A stretch of DNA of 64,000 bases from Actinoplanes sp. M2I2 (lineage in GTDB: Bacteria > Actinomycetota > Actinomycetes > Mycobacteriales > Micromonosporaceae). The first letter of the stretch is position 1, and every line of letters begins with the position of its first letter. Positions 25,457-34,589 of this stretch are shown here, in pieces. The notes beneath the pieces were generated by a model. That model worked only from the letters and a program-made list of their open reading frames with translations, was not told the origin of the DNA and did no database searches. The DNA lies in contig NZ_JALPVJ010000010.1 of the NCBI RefSeq assembly GCF_023544445.1, positions 62,001 through 126,000 on the forward strand, written 5' to 3'. The position numbers and the translations under genes were made by a program.

Positions 25457-26182
25457 ATGTCAACGGATCCGCGAGACGACTCGACCGACGCCGATCAGGG
25501 ACTGTCCCTGCACCACATCACCGTTCGCTTCGGGGGGCTGCTCGCCCTCGACGACGTCTCCCTGCGGGTCGCGCCGGGACGCATCGTCGGCATCATCGGG
25601 CCCAACGGCGCGGGCAAGACCACCCTCTTCAACGTGATCTGCGGCTTCGTCCCGCCGCAGTCGGGCACCCTCGCCCTCGACGGGAAGCCCTTCCGTCCCC
25701 GGCCCCACCACCTCAACCGGCACGGCATCGCCCGCACGCTGCAGGGGGTCGGCCAGTTCAGCGGCATGACCGTCCTGGAGAACGTGCTGGTCGGCGCCCG
25801 CTCCCGCCGGCCCGAGACCGACGCCTGGGAGGCCTTGGAACGCTGCGGCGTCGCCGAGCACGCCCGCGCCCTGCCGGGCTCGCTGCCCTACGCGAAACGC
25901 AAACGCGTCGAGCTGGCCCGCGCCCTGGCCGCCAAGCCACGCATCCTCATGCTCGACGAGCCGGCCGGCGGCCTGGACGCCGACGAGATCCGCTGGCTGG
26001 CCGACCTCATCCAGGGGGCCGAGACCACCGTGCTGCTCGTCGAGCACCACATGGAACTGGTCATGTCGGTGTGCGACGAGATCCTCGTTCTCGACTTCGG
26101 CAAACCCATCGCCCTGGGCAGCCCGGCCGAGATCCGCACGAACGACCAGGTCGCCGAGGCCTATCTGGGGGCTGCCGCATGA
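25457..26182 (+). CDS. livG: Branched-chain-type ABC importer ATPase (LivG-like)
   Basis: The product is 241 aa. ATG 25457 has GAGG five bases upstream. Walker A GPNGAGKT is at about 48-55, Walker B ILMLDEPAGG at about 175, and the H-loop at LLVEHH. The signature segment is degenerate (YAKRKRVELARAL), as in many LivG proteins. It is the first gene of a ten-gene operon and energises uptake through LivH/LivM. LivF starts within its stop (ATGA). Confidence 0.9.
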   Translation: MSTDPRDDSTDADQGLSLHHITVRFGGLLALDDVSLRVAPGRIVGIIGPNGAGKTTLFNVICGFVPPQSGTLALDGKPFRPRPHHLNRHGIARTLQGVGQFSGMTVLENVLVGARSRRPETDAWEALERCGVAEHARALPGSLPYAKRKRVELARALAAKPRILMLDEPAGGLDADEIRWLADLIQGAETTVLLVEHHMELVMSVCDEILVLDFGKPIALGSPAEIRTNDQVAEAYLGAAA

Positions 26183-26883
26183 CCGCGCTGCTCGACGTCG
26201 AGGGGCTCACGGCCGGCTACGGCGCCGCCCCGGTGCTGCACGAGGTCAGCCTGACCGTCCAGCCTGGACAGATTGTCGCGGTCCTCGGGGCCAACGGCGC
26301 CGGCAAGTCGACGCTCCTGCGCACGCTGTCCGGCCTGCTGCCGGCTCAGCAGGGACGCATCCTCTTCGACGGCAAGGATCTGAGCGGCATCAAGGTCGAG
26401 CGGATGGTGCACCACGGCATAGCCCATGTGCCCGAGGGCCGCGGCGTCGTCACCGAGCTGACCGTCGACGAGAACCTTCGCCTCGGTGGCCTCTGGCGCA
26501 AGCCGCAGCCCCCGCTCGAGCCGATCTACGAGCTGTTCCCCCGGCTCGCCGAACGCAAGAGTCACCTGGGCCACCAGCTCTCCGGCGGCGAGCGCCAGAT
26601 GCTCGCACTTGGCCGCGCCCTGGTCGCCCAGCCCCGCCTGCTGCTGCTGGACGAGCCGTCCCTCGGCCTCGCTCCCAAGATCACCGCCCACATCATGGCG
26701 TTGCTGCGTGACCTGCGTGATCGCACCGGTCTGGCCGTCCTGCTGGTCGAGCAGAACGTCCGCAGCGCGCTCTCGATCGCCGACGAGGGCGTCGTGCTGT
26801 CGCTCGGTCGCATCGTGACCCGCCACGACGCCGCGACGCTCGTCGACGACGCCGACCTCCGGCACGCCTACCTGGGGTTCTGA
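26179..26883 (+). CDS. livF: Branched-chain-type ABC importer ATPase (LivF-like)
   Basis: The product is 234 aa with its ATG in the livG stop. Walker A GANGAGKS, signature LSGGERQMLALGRAL, Walker B LLLLDEPSLGL, and the LivF-typical HVPEGRGVVTELTVDENL are present. With LivG it forms the asymmetric ATPase pair of the importer. Its stop is one base from the livH ATG. Confidence 0.93.
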   Translation: MTALLDVEGLTAGYGAAPVLHEVSLTVQPGQIVAVLGANGAGKSTLLRTLSGLLPAQQGRILFDGKDLSGIKVERMVHHGIAHVPEGRGVVTELTVDENLRLGGLWRKPQPPLEPIYELFPRLAERKSHLGHQLSGGERQMLALGRALVAQPRLLLLDEPSLGLAPKITAHIMALLRDLRDRTGLAVLLVEQNVRSALSIADEGVVLSLGRIVTRHDAATLVDDADLRHAYLGF

Positions 26884-26884
26884 C

Positions 26885-27763
26885 ATGGACCGTTTTCTCT
26901 TCCTGACCTTCGACGGGCTCAGCCGGGGCGCCGTCTACGCGGCGTTCGCGCTGGCCCTGGTGCTCATCTGGCGGGCCACGCGCATCGTCAACTTCGCGCA
27001 GGGCGCGATGGCGGTCGCGACGGCCTACGTGGCCTATTCGGTGGCCGACGCGACCGGTTCCTACTGGCTGGGGTTCATCGTCGCGCTCGTAGCCGGCCTG
27101 CTGCTCGGGGCCGGTGTCGAACGCGTGGTCATGCGTTTCGTCGACCATTCGTCGCCGCTCAACGGCGTCGTCGTCGCGCTCGGGCTGGTGCTCATCATCC
27201 AGGGCGTGCTCGGCATGATCTACGGCAACGAGTTCCGGCCGGCCACGGCCCCGTTCAGCCGTGACGCCTTCGACATCGGCGGCGTCGCCCTGCTCTCCCG
27301 CTACGACCTGTTCGTCTTCGCCGCGGTGGGCGCGGTGGTCGTCCTTCTGACGCTCCTTTTCACCCGTACGTCCACCGGCCTGCGCATGCGGGCGGCGGCC
27401 TTCGCACCGGACGTCTCGCGGCTGCTCGGCGTCCCGGTCGGCGGCATGCTGACCCTCGGCTGGGCGCTCGCCGCCGCCGTGGGCTCGCTGGCCGGCATGC
27501 TCGTCCTGCCCACCGAGCTGGGCCTGCACCCGACAGCGATGGACATCGTCTTCATCTCGGCGTTCACGGCGGCCGTGGTCGGCGGGCTCGACAGCCCGAT
27601 CGGTTCGGTGCTCGGCGGCCTGATGGTGGGGCTGCTGCTGTCGTACATCAGCGGTTATCTCGGCGCGACGGTCGCCCCGATGGCCGTCCTGGCCCTGCTT
27701 GTGGTCGTCCTCCTGAGCCGCCCCGACGGACTGTTCGCCCGATCGAAAGCGAGGACCGCATGA
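26885..27763 (+). CDS. livH: Branched-chain-type ABC importer permease (LivH-like)
   Basis: The product is 292 aa with about eight hydrophobic helices. The conserved early segment IVNFAQGAMAVATAYVAY corresponds to the LivH NFAHGD region, and the late FTAAVVGGLDSPIGSVLGG is the permease coupling region. It forms the membrane channel with LivM. Forty-three bases without a gene separate it from livM. Confidence 0.9.
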   Translation: MDRFLFLTFDGLSRGAVYAAFALALVLIWRATRIVNFAQGAMAVATAYVAYSVADATGSYWLGFIVALVAGLLLGAGVERVVMRFVDHSSPLNGVVVALGLVLIIQGVLGMIYGNEFRPATAPFSRDAFDIGGVALLSRYDLFVFAAVGAVVVLLTLLFTRTSTGLRMRAAAFAPDVSRLLGVPVGGMLTLGWALAAAVGSLAGMLVLPTELGLHPTAMDIVFISAFTAAVVGGLDSPIGSVLGGLMVGLLLSYISGYLGATVAPMAVLALLVVVLLSRPDGLFARSKARTA

Positions 27764-27806
27764 GGCCGGGACCGCGCCCGAGCGACCGCAGGAAGGCGAG
27801 GACAGC

Positions 27807-28817
27807 ATGACCGTCGTCCGTGACCGGGTCGCCACGAGAATCGCCTCACCCCCGATGCACCGGCGGTTGAGCCCGCTGCTCGTGGTGGTGATCGGCGCTG
27901 CCATCGTCGTGGCCCTGACCTACACGCTGCCGCCGTTCCGCACCTACCAGCTCGCCACCGTCGGGGCCTACCTGTGCGTCACCGCGGGGCTGACCGTCCT
28001 CACCGGACTCAACGGCCAGCTCTCGCTGGGCCACGGCGCGCTGATGGCGACCGGCGCGTACACGCTGGCGCTCTGGCAGAACAAGTTCAACCTGCTCGCC
28101 GTCGGCATCGTCGTCGCAATCCTGGTCACCACGGCCGTCGGCGCGGTCATCGGGCTGGCGGCGGCGAGACTGCGCGGGCCCTACCTGGCCGGCCTCACGC
28201 TGGCCGTCGCCGTGGTCGTCCCCTCGATCGCCAGCACGTTCGACGGGACCTTCAACAGCGACCAGGGCCTGTCGGTGATCCTGAACCCACCTCCCGACAC
28301 CATGACCGTCGAGCAGTGGCAGGCCTGGGTCTGCTGGGGCGGCGCCCTGCTCACCGTGCTCGCGCTGGCGCTGCTGACTCGGGGCCGGTTCGGACGCGAC
28401 ATGCGGGCCGTGCGCGATGACGAGACAGCAGCCCGTCTCGCCGGCATCAGCATCGCCCGCACCCAGGTCACGGCGTTCGTCGTCTCGGCCGCCTGCGCCG
28501 GTCTGGCCGGCGCCCTGTTCGCGGTGATCGCCCAGAGCGTCTCCCCCGGCGCGTTCCCGCTCACCCTGTCGCTGTTCCTGGTGATGGCCATCGTCATCGG
28601 CGGTCTCGGCCGGCTCACCGGCGCCCTGATCGGCGCCCTGCTGCTGGTCGCGCTGCCCGCGGTGGCGCACGAGATCGGCGAGGCGGCCGGCTCGCAGCGG
28701 CTGGAGGGCAACCTCGCGCTCACCTTCTTCGGCGTCGTCCTCGTCGTCGTCATGCTCGCCGCCCCCGGCGGCCTTGCTTCGCTGCGAATCCCGCTCAAAA
28801 AGAAGGGCCAACGATGA
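27807..28817 (+). CDS. livM: Branched-chain-type ABC importer permease (LivM-like)
   Basis: The product is 336 aa with eight to ten hydrophobic helices. NGQLSLGHGALMATGAYT is the LivM hallmark, and RAVRDDETAARLAGI plus VIGGLGRLTGALIGALL are the coupling segments. Its stop overlaps the start of the binding-protein gene (ATGA at 28814-28817). Confidence 0.92.
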   Translation: MTVVRDRVATRIASPPMHRRLSPLLVVVIGAAIVVALTYTLPPFRTYQLATVGAYLCVTAGLTVLTGLNGQLSLGHGALMATGAYTLALWQNKFNLLAVGIVVAILVTTAVGAVIGLAAARLRGPYLAGLTLAVAVVVPSIASTFDGTFNSDQGLSVILNPPPDTMTVEQWQAWVCWGGALLTVLALALLTRGRFGRDMRAVRDDETAARLAGISIARTQVTAFVVSAACAGLAGALFAVIAQSVSPGAFPLTLSLFLVMAIVIGGLGRLTGALIGALLLVALPAVAHEIGEAAGSQRLEGNLALTFFGVVLVVVMLAAPGGLASLRIPLKKKGQR

Positions 28818-30079
28818 AACGCACCGCGATCGTCCTCGCCGCCGTGCTCCTGGCCGCGGCCGGCTGCAGCAATTCCGGCAACAGCAACGGTGGTGGCAGC
28901 AGTGCCGACACTCCGGGGGTGACCGACTCCGAGATCGTGGTGGGCACGCACATGCCGCTCACCGGTCCGGCCGCCGCCGGTTACTCCAAGATCGCCCCAG
29001 CCACCAAGGCCTACTTCGACTATGTGAACGCGAACGGTGGCGTCCACGGCCGCAAGATCACATACAAGATCATGGACGACGGCTACAACCCGGCCAACAC
29101 CCAGCAGGTCGTACGCCAGCTGGTGCTGCAGGACAAGGTCTTCGCCATCCTCAACGGCCTGGGCACGCCCACCCACAGCGGCGTGCTCGACTTCCTCAAG
29201 ACCAACCGGGTGCCCGACCTCTTCGTGGCCAGCGGCAGCCGCAGCTGGAACCAGCCCGACAAATATCCCGGCACGTTCGGCTTCAACCCCGACTACACCG
29301 TCGAGGGCAAGATCCTGGCCACCCACGTGAAGGAGAAGCACTCCGGCAAGAAGGTGTGCTTCCTCGGCCAGGACGACGACTTCGGGCGCGACAGCCTGGC
29401 CGGTATCGAGAAGATCCTCGGCCCGGTCGCGGCCAAGCAGTCGTACGTGACCAGCAACCCCAACGTCGGGCCGCAGATGGGCGCGCTCAAGGCGGCCGGC
29501 TGCCAGGTCGTCATGCTCGCCACCGTCCCCGGCTTCACCGCGCTCTCGATCGGCACCGCCGCCAAGATCGGCTTCAAGCCGCAGTTCGTGGTCAGCAACG
29601 TGGGGTCCGACCCGACCACGCTGGCCAAGACGCTGGGCGCGGCCGCGCCGCTGCTCGAGGGCGTCGTGGCGGCGAACTACCTGCCGCTGGCCACCGACAC
29701 GGCGAACCCGTGGATCCAGCTCTACTCCAAGGTCAACACCCAGTACAACGCCAATGCCGAGCTGGACAACAACGTCGTGTACGGCATGTCCGTCGCGTAC
29801 CTGTTCGTCCAGTCGCTGCAGTCGGCCGGCAAGGATCTGACCCGTGACGGCGTCATCGAGGCGGTCAAGAAGGGCGGCTTCACCGGCCCCGGCCTGGTGC
29901 CGGTCCGCTATTCGGCGAGCGACCACTCCGGGTACGGCGGCGAGCAGCTCACGACCATCAAGGGCGGCAAGGCCGAGTACTTCGGCGACGCCTACCGCAC
30001 CGACGACGCGGACGGCGCGGTCGAGGTCTACAAGACCGCGGCGGTGGCCCCGCCAGCGAACGGCATCCCGGCTGCCTAA
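28814..30079 (+). CDS. livJ: ABC importer substrate-binding lipoprotein (LivJ/LivK-like)
   Basis: The product is 421 aa. A lipoprotein signal ends at Cys18 (LLAAAGC) and is followed by a Ser/Gly/Asn linker. The periplasmic-binding fold type I of the leucine-binding family is seen in IVVGTHMPLTGPAAAGYSKI, ITYKIMDDGYNPANTQQVVRQLV and VCFLGQDDDFGRDSLAGI. Relatives bind branched amino acids, amides, aromatic or short organic acids. The catabolic genes that follow point to an organic acid or alcohol rather than an amino acid. Confidence 0.9.
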   Translation: MKRTAIVLAAVLLAAAGCSNSGNSNGGGSSADTPGVTDSEIVVGTHMPLTGPAAAGYSKIAPATKAYFDYVNANGGVHGRKITYKIMDDGYNPANTQQVVRQLVLQDKVFAILNGLGTPTHSGVLDFLKTNRVPDLFVASGSRSWNQPDKYPGTFGFNPDYTVEGKILATHVKEKHSGKKVCFLGQDDDFGRDSLAGIEKILGPVAAKQSYVTSNPNVGPQMGALKAAGCQVVMLATVPGFTALSIGTAAKIGFKPQFVVSNVGSDPTTLAKTLGAAAPLLEGVVAANYLPLATDTANPWIQLYSKVNTQYNANAELDNNVVYGMSVAYLFVQSLQSAGKDLTRDGVIEAVKKGGFTGPGLVPVRYSASDHSGYGGEQLTTIKGGKAEYFGDAYRTDDADGAVEVYKTAAVAPPANGIPAA

Positions 30080-30124
30080 GGTGGGCTGCGGGATCAAATG
30101 ATCGAAACTGACGAGGGAGCGGCG

Positions 30125-30868
30125 ATGGCGGACCAAGTGGCGATCGTGACGGGAGCCAGCAGAGGGATCGGGTTCGCCATCGCGCAACGCTTCGTGGCCG
30201 ACGGGTACAAGGTCTGCATCACCGGCCGGGACGCGGCCGCGCTCGACTCGGCGGCCAAGGACCTGGGCGGCGCCGACGTGGCGATCGGTGTGGCCGGCAA
30301 GGGCGACGACCCCGACCACCGGGCCGCGGTCGTCGACACCGTGCTCGGCCAGTTCGGGCCGGTCACCGCGCTGGTCAACAACATCGGCATCAACCCGGTC
30401 TACGGCCCGCTGGGCTCGATCGACCTGGGCGCGGCCCGCAAGATCTTCGAGGTCAACGTCCTCGGCACGCTCGGCTGGGTGCAGGAAGCCCTGCGCGGCG
30501 GGCTGGCCGAGGGCGGCTCGATCGTCAACATCTCCTCGGTCTCGGGCGTGCGCCCGGCGCCCGGCATCGGCTTCTACGGCGTCACCAAGGCCGCGCTGAT
30601 CCACCTCACCGAGGAGCTGGCCGTCGAGCTGGCGCCCAAGGTGCGGGTCAACGCGGTCGCTCCCGCCGTGGTCAAGACCAAGTTCGCGTCGGCGCTCTTC
30701 GAGGGACGGGAGGATCAGGTGTCGGCCGGCTATCCGCTGGCCCGGCTGGGCGTCCCCGAGGACGTGGCCGGCGCGGTCGCGTTCCTCAGCTCGGCCGACG
30801 CGGGCTGGATCACCGGGCAGACCATCGTCATCGACGGCGGCGTCACGCTGACCGGGAAGATGCAGTGA
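30125..30868 (+). CDS. Short-chain dehydrogenase/reductase (FabG-like)
   Basis: The product is 247 aa from ATG 30125 with GAGGGAG upstream. The NAD(P) motif TGASRGIG is at residues 10-17, NNIG follows, and the catalytic Ser (NISSVSG) and YxxxK (GFYGVTKAAL) are present. It is a classical SDR, probably acting on a hydroxy- or keto-acyl intermediate of the operon pathway. It could correspond to the LvaD-type ketone reductase of levulinate catabolism, or to a 3-hydroxyacyl-CoA dehydrogenase. Substrate assignment is inference from neighbours. Confidence 0.85.
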   Translation: MADQVAIVTGASRGIGFAIAQRFVADGYKVCITGRDAAALDSAAKDLGGADVAIGVAGKGDDPDHRAAVVDTVLGQFGPVTALVNNIGINPVYGPLGSIDLGAARKIFEVNVLGTLGWVQEALRGGLAEGGSIVNISSVSGVRPAPGIGFYGVTKAALIHLTEELAVELAPKVRVNAVAPAVVKTKFASALFEGREDQVSAGYPLARLGVPEDVAGAVAFLSSADAGWITGQTIVIDGGVTLTGKMQ

Positions 30869-31641
30869 AGCGCGTCGTCGTGACGGGCGCCGGCGGCGGG
30901 ATCGGCGCGGCCCTGGCCCGCCGGTTCGCGAGCGAGGGGGCCGAGGTCATCGTCAACGACCTCGATCCGGCCGCGGCCGAGGCGGTGGCCAGCGACATCG
31001 GCGGCCTGCCGGTGCCGGGCGACGCGGCGAACGAGGACGACACCCGCCGCCTGATCGACACCGCCTGGGCCGAGCTCGGCGGCATCGATCTGTTCTGCGC
31101 CAACGCCGGTGTGCTGACCGCGGGCGACGAGAGCACGCCGGACGACGTGTGGACCCGCGACTGGAACGTCAACGTGATGTCCCACGTCTACGTCACCCGC
31201 GCGTTGCTGCCCCGCTGGCTGCAGGACGACCAGCCCAAGCGCCTGCTCATGACGGTCAGCGCGGCCGGCTTGCTCACCCTGCTGGGCAGCGCCCCCTACG
31301 CGGTCACCAAGCACGCCGCCCTCGCGTACGCGGAATGGCTGCGCGCGACCTACCACCACCGCGGCATCACCGTGCAGGCGCTGTGCCCACAGGGTGTCCG
31401 CACCGACATGCTGACCCGGGGCAGCGAGCGGGGCAGCGCCAGCGCCGCGCTGCTGGCCGAAAGCGCCCTGGAGCCCGACGTGGTCGCGGCCAAGGTGGGC
31501 GAGGCCCTGCTGGGCGACAGCTTCCTGATCCTGCCGCACCCCGAGGTGGCCGAGTTCTATCGCCTGCGCGCCGGTGACCCCGACCGCTGGCTGGGCGGCA
31601 TGAACAAGATGCAGCGCGCGTTCGAGAGCGGCGCCCGATGA
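30865..31641 (+). CDS. Second short-chain dehydrogenase of the operon
   Basis: The product is 258 aa from a GTG that overlaps the preceding stop (GTGA). It has the cofactor motif TGAGGGIG, the NAG motif (CANAGV), the catalytic Ser in TVSAAG and YAVTKHAAL. Asp rather than Arg after strand 2 (VNDLDPAA) suggests NAD preference. It is more divergent than the first SDR, with an extended C-terminus (NKMQRAFESGAR). Two SDRs in one operon fit an oxidation and a reduction step, or different stereochemistry. Confidence 0.85.
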   Translation: MKRVVVTGAGGGIGAALARRFASEGAEVIVNDLDPAAAEAVASDIGGLPVPGDAANEDDTRRLIDTAWAELGGIDLFCANAGVLTAGDESTPDDVWTRDWNVNVMSHVYVTRALLPRWLQDDQPKRLLMTVSAAGLLTLLGSAPYAVTKHAALAYAEWLRATYHHRGITVQALCPQGVRTDMLTRGSERGSASAALLAESALEPDVVAAKVGEALLGDSFLILPHPEVAEFYRLRAGDPDRWLGGMNKMQRAFESGAR

Positions 31642-32633
31642 AGGGGCTCGATCTCGAGCACCTGCAGGCGTACCTGGGAAGTACGCGCCCGTTGACCGGG
31701 AGCATGTTCGCCGGTGGCCGGTCGAATCTCACGTACGCGATCACCGACGGCGAGCAGCGCTGGGTGTTGCGCCGGCCGCCGCTCGGCCATGTGCTGCCGA
31801 CGGCGCATGACATGACGCGCGAACACCGCGTCCTCGAAGCCCTGTCGAAGGCCGGTTTCCCCGCGCCGCGGCCGGTGCTGCTCTGCACCGACACCGAGGT
31901 GATCGGGGCGCCGTTCTATCTGATGGAGCACGTCGACGGGACGATCTACCGCGACGTGTCTCAGCTCGAGCACCTCGGCCCGGAATCGATGCGGGCGCTG
32001 AGCCTGTCGCTCGTGGACACCCTGGCCGACCTGCACGCGCTCGACCCGGCGGCGATCGGGCTGGCCGACTTCGGCCGCCCCGAGGGGTTCAACCAGCGCC
32101 AGGTCCGCCGGTGGAAGAAGCAGCTCGACGCGTCCCGCAGCCGGGAGGTGGCCGGCATCGAGGAGCTGCACGCCCGTCTCGCGGTCCACATCCCGGACGG
32201 CGGGCCCGGGACGGTCGTGCACGGCGACTTCCGTCTCGACAACGTGCTGATCGGCGAGCAGCTGCAGGTCAACGCGGTGCTGGACTGGGAGATGTCGACG
32301 CTGGGCGACCCGCTCAGCGACGTCGCCCTGATGTTCGTCTACGCCGACCTGCCGCTCAACCCCGGCGCCGACGGCACGCCCACCGCGCCGCTGCGGGTGC
32401 CCGGGCATCCGAGCCTGGCCGAGCTGGGCACGCGCTACGCCGAGCGCAGCCGGCGGGACGTCAGCGACCTGCATTGGTACGTGGGATTCGCCGCCTTCAA
32501 GCTGGCGGTCATCCTGGAAGGCGTGCACTACCGCTACGTTCAGGGCCAGACCGTCGGCGCGGGTTTCGAGACGATCGGCGCCATGGTCGGCCCCCTGGTC
32601 ATGCGCGGCCACGAGGCGCTGGAGGGACACTGA
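31638..32633 (+). CDS. ACAD10/11 (LvaA)-like phosphotransferase
   Basis: The product is 331 aa of the APH/choline-kinase fold. The catalytic loop HGDFRLDN is at 195-202 and the metal Asp in VLDWEM at about 216. The ATP-lobe GGRSNLTYAI and LGDPLSDVA segments match the phosphotransferase half of ACAD10/ACAD11 rather than aminoglycoside kinases. The next gene, sharing one base, encodes the matching ACAD11-like dehydrogenase, so together they look like a split ACAD11. In mammals and in the Pseudomonas levulinate pathway such kinases are described as phosphorylating 4-hydroxyacyl-CoA. Confidence 0.8.
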   Translation: MKGLDLEHLQAYLGSTRPLTGSMFAGGRSNLTYAITDGEQRWVLRRPPLGHVLPTAHDMTREHRVLEALSKAGFPAPRPVLLCTDTEVIGAPFYLMEHVDGTIYRDVSQLEHLGPESMRALSLSLVDTLADLHALDPAAIGLADFGRPEGFNQRQVRRWKKQLDASRSREVAGIEELHARLAVHIPDGGPGTVVHGDFRLDNVLIGEQLQVNAVLDWEMSTLGDPLSDVALMFVYADLPLNPGADGTPTAPLRVPGHPSLAELGTRYAERSRRDVSDLHWYVGFAAFKLAVILEGVHYRYVQGQTVGAGFETIGAMVGPLVMRGHEALEGH

Positions 32634-33835
32634 TGGAGTTCGCCTTCGACGAGCGGACCGAGGACTACCGCAAGCGGCTTCTCGGGTTCATGGACGACCA
32701 CATCTATCCGGCCGAGGCCGAGTTCCACAGCGAAGGATGGGAACCGCCGCCGATCCTGGCCCGGTTGCAGGCCCAGGCCAAATCGGCCGGGCTGTGGAAC
32801 CTCTTCCTGCCCGGCGAGCACGGCGCCGGACTGACCAACCTGCAGTACGCGCCGCTCGCCGAGATCACAGGTCGCAGCCCGCACCTGGCGCCGCCCGCGC
32901 TCAACTGCGCCGCGCCCGACACCGGCAACATGGAGGTGCTGGCCGAGTTCGGCACCGACGAGCAGAAGCAGCAGTGGCTCCTGCCGTTGCTCGACGGCAC
33001 GATCCGCTCGGCCTTCGCGATGACCGAGCCGCAGGTCGCCTCGTCCGACGCGACCAACATCGGCACCCGCATCGAGCGCGACGGCGACGACTACGTCATC
33101 ACGGGACGCAAGTTCTACATCACCGGCGCGATGAACCCGAACTGCCGCATCTTCATCGTGATGGGCAAGACCGACCCCGACGCGGCCCGGCACGTGCAGC
33201 AGAGCATGGTGCTGGTCCCCCGCGACACCCCGGGCGTGACCGTCAAGCGCGGCATGACGGTCTTCGGCTACACCGACGGTGATCACGGCGGCCACGCCGA
33301 GGTGCTGTTCGAGGGCGTACGGGTGCCGGTGTCGAACCTGATCGGCGAGGAGGGCGGCGGCTTCGCGATCTCGCAGGCGCGGCTCGGCCCGGGTCGCATC
33401 CACCACTGCATGCGGCTGATCGGGATGGCCGAGCGGGCCCTCGAGCTGATGTGCATGCGAGCGTTGAGCCGCACCCCGTTCGGCAAGCCGCTGGCCGAGC
33501 AGGGCGTCGTGCAGGACTGGATCGCCGAGTCGCGGGTGCGCATCGAGCAAGCCCGGCTGCTGGTGCTCAAGGCGGCCTGGCTGATGGACACGGTCGGCAA
33601 CAAGGGAGCGCACACCGAGATCCAGGCCATTAAGATCATTCTGCCGGCCACAGTCGAGTGGATCGTCGACAAGGCCATCCAGACCCACGGCGCCGCAGGG
33701 GTCGGCCAGGACACGCCGCTGGCGGCGTTGTGGGCGGCCGCGCGCACGCTGCGGCTCGCCGACGGACCGGACGAGGTGCACAAGCGCTCGCTGGCCCGGC
33801 GGGAGTTGAACCGCTACCGGAGCGCAGCCTCATGA
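32633..33835 (+). CDS. ACAD11 (LvaC)-like acyl-CoA dehydrogenase
   Basis: The product is 400 aa. The subgroup-typical GLWNLFLPGEHGAGLTN precedes FAD-site segments AMTEPQVASSDATN and GRKFYITGA, and the GRIHHCMRLIGMAERALE helix. The usual catalytic Glu (YEGT-E) is replaced by Asp377 in LADGPDEVH, as in ACAD10/11. Relatives convert 4-phosphoacyl-CoA to an enoyl-CoA. Coupling with the kinase gene (TGATG) supports a paired function. The exact acyl chain is unknown. Confidence 0.85.
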   Translation: MEFAFDERTEDYRKRLLGFMDDHIYPAEAEFHSEGWEPPPILARLQAQAKSAGLWNLFLPGEHGAGLTNLQYAPLAEITGRSPHLAPPALNCAAPDTGNMEVLAEFGTDEQKQQWLLPLLDGTIRSAFAMTEPQVASSDATNIGTRIERDGDDYVITGRKFYITGAMNPNCRIFIVMGKTDPDAARHVQQSMVLVPRDTPGVTVKRGMTVFGYTDGDHGGHAEVLFEGVRVPVSNLIGEEGGGFAISQARLGPGRIHHCMRLIGMAERALELMCMRALSRTPFGKPLAEQGVVQDWIAESRVRIEQARLLVLKAAWLMDTVGNKGAHTEIQAIKIILPATVEWIVDKAIQTHGAAGVGQDTPLAALWAAARTLRLADGPDEVHKRSLARRELNRYRSAAS

Positions 33836-34416
33836 CCCCCGCCCAACCCCGGGTCGACGGGCGCACAGCCCGTTCCGAACGCACCCGCAACGCCATCGTC
33901 GACGCCCAGCTGCAGCTCATCCGCGAGGGTGACCTGCGGCCCACGGCCGACCGCATCGCCAAGACGGCCGGCGTGTCGCTGCGCGCGCTGTGGAGTCACT
34001 TCGCCGACATGGAGGCGCTGTTCACGGCGAGCGGCAAACGGGTGCTCGAGCTGCGCGACGCCGCCCACCGGCCGATCTCACCCGACCTGCCCCTGACCGA
34101 ACGCATCGACGCGTACTGCCGCCAGCGGGCCCGGCTGCTCGAACAGATAGGCCCGACGGCCAAGGCAGCCGCGATCAAGGAGCCGTTCAGCGAGACGCTG
34201 CGCCGCTATCGCCGCATGCACGTCAAGCGGGTGCGGGACGAGCTCGCCACCCTCTTCGCGGCCGAGATCGACGGCAACGAAGAGCTGCTCGACGCGCTGA
34301 CCGCCATCAGCATGTGGCCCACCTGGTCGACGTGGCGCGAGAACATGGACCTGTCGGTCGCCGCCGCCCGGGCCGCGCTGGCCCGCACCATCACCGCCCT
34401 GCTGGCAGCGCGCTGA
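33832..34416 (+). CDS. TetR-family regulator at the end of the liv operon
   Basis: The product is 194 aa, overlapping the acyl-CoA dehydrogenase gene by four bases. The HTH lies at residues 18-65 (TRNAIVDAQLQLIREGD, RIAKTAGVSLRALWSHFADM). The ligand domain is short. As the last gene of the operon it may be a second regulator of the block. Which of the two TetR proteins binds the shared palindrome cannot be told from sequence. Confidence 0.82.
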   Translation: MTPAQPRVDGRTARSERTRNAIVDAQLQLIREGDLRPTADRIAKTAGVSLRALWSHFADMEALFTASGKRVLELRDAAHRPISPDLPLTERIDAYCRQRARLLEQIGPTAKAAAIKEPFSETLRRYRRMHVKRVRDELATLFAAEIDGNEELLDALTAISMWPTWSTWRENMDLSVAAARAALARTITALLAAR

Positions 34417-34481
34417 ACCAAGCCGTCCCCCGCGCCGAACCGAGCTGTGCGCCGACTCGCGCGCGGGATCAGGACGGCGCC

Positions 34482-34589
34482 GCGGGCCGCGGGAATGAGG
34501 TCGGTACTGCGGGCCGCGGGATTTAGGTCGGCACCGCGGGCCGCGGGAATGAGGTCGGCACCGCGGGCCGCGGGAATGAGGTCGGCACC
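34482..34589. repeat. Four 27-bp tandem repeats at a gene 3' end
   Basis: Units at 34482-34508, 34509-34535, 34536-34562 and 34563-34589 are nearly identical (GCGGGCCGCGGGAATGAGG type). On the minus strand they encode PRPAVPTSF. Base changes in the second unit create the TAA that ends the neighbouring gene, so two further copies lie beyond the stop. Confidence 0.9.

Noticed and set aside
25105..25458. 117-codon minus-strand frame across the liv promoter
   Set aside because: It would be transcribed through a clear promoter and operator in the opposite sense, and has no domain or ribosome site.
28181..30604. 807-codon minus-strand frame opposite livM, livJ and the first SDR
   Set aside because: It is antisense to genes with clear motifs, and its composition is that of a reverse-complement shadow.
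31638..32633. Aminoglycoside resistance kinase
   Set aside because: The fold is shared, but the sequence pattern and coupling to an ACAD11-like gene fit the ACAD10/11 kinase group better.
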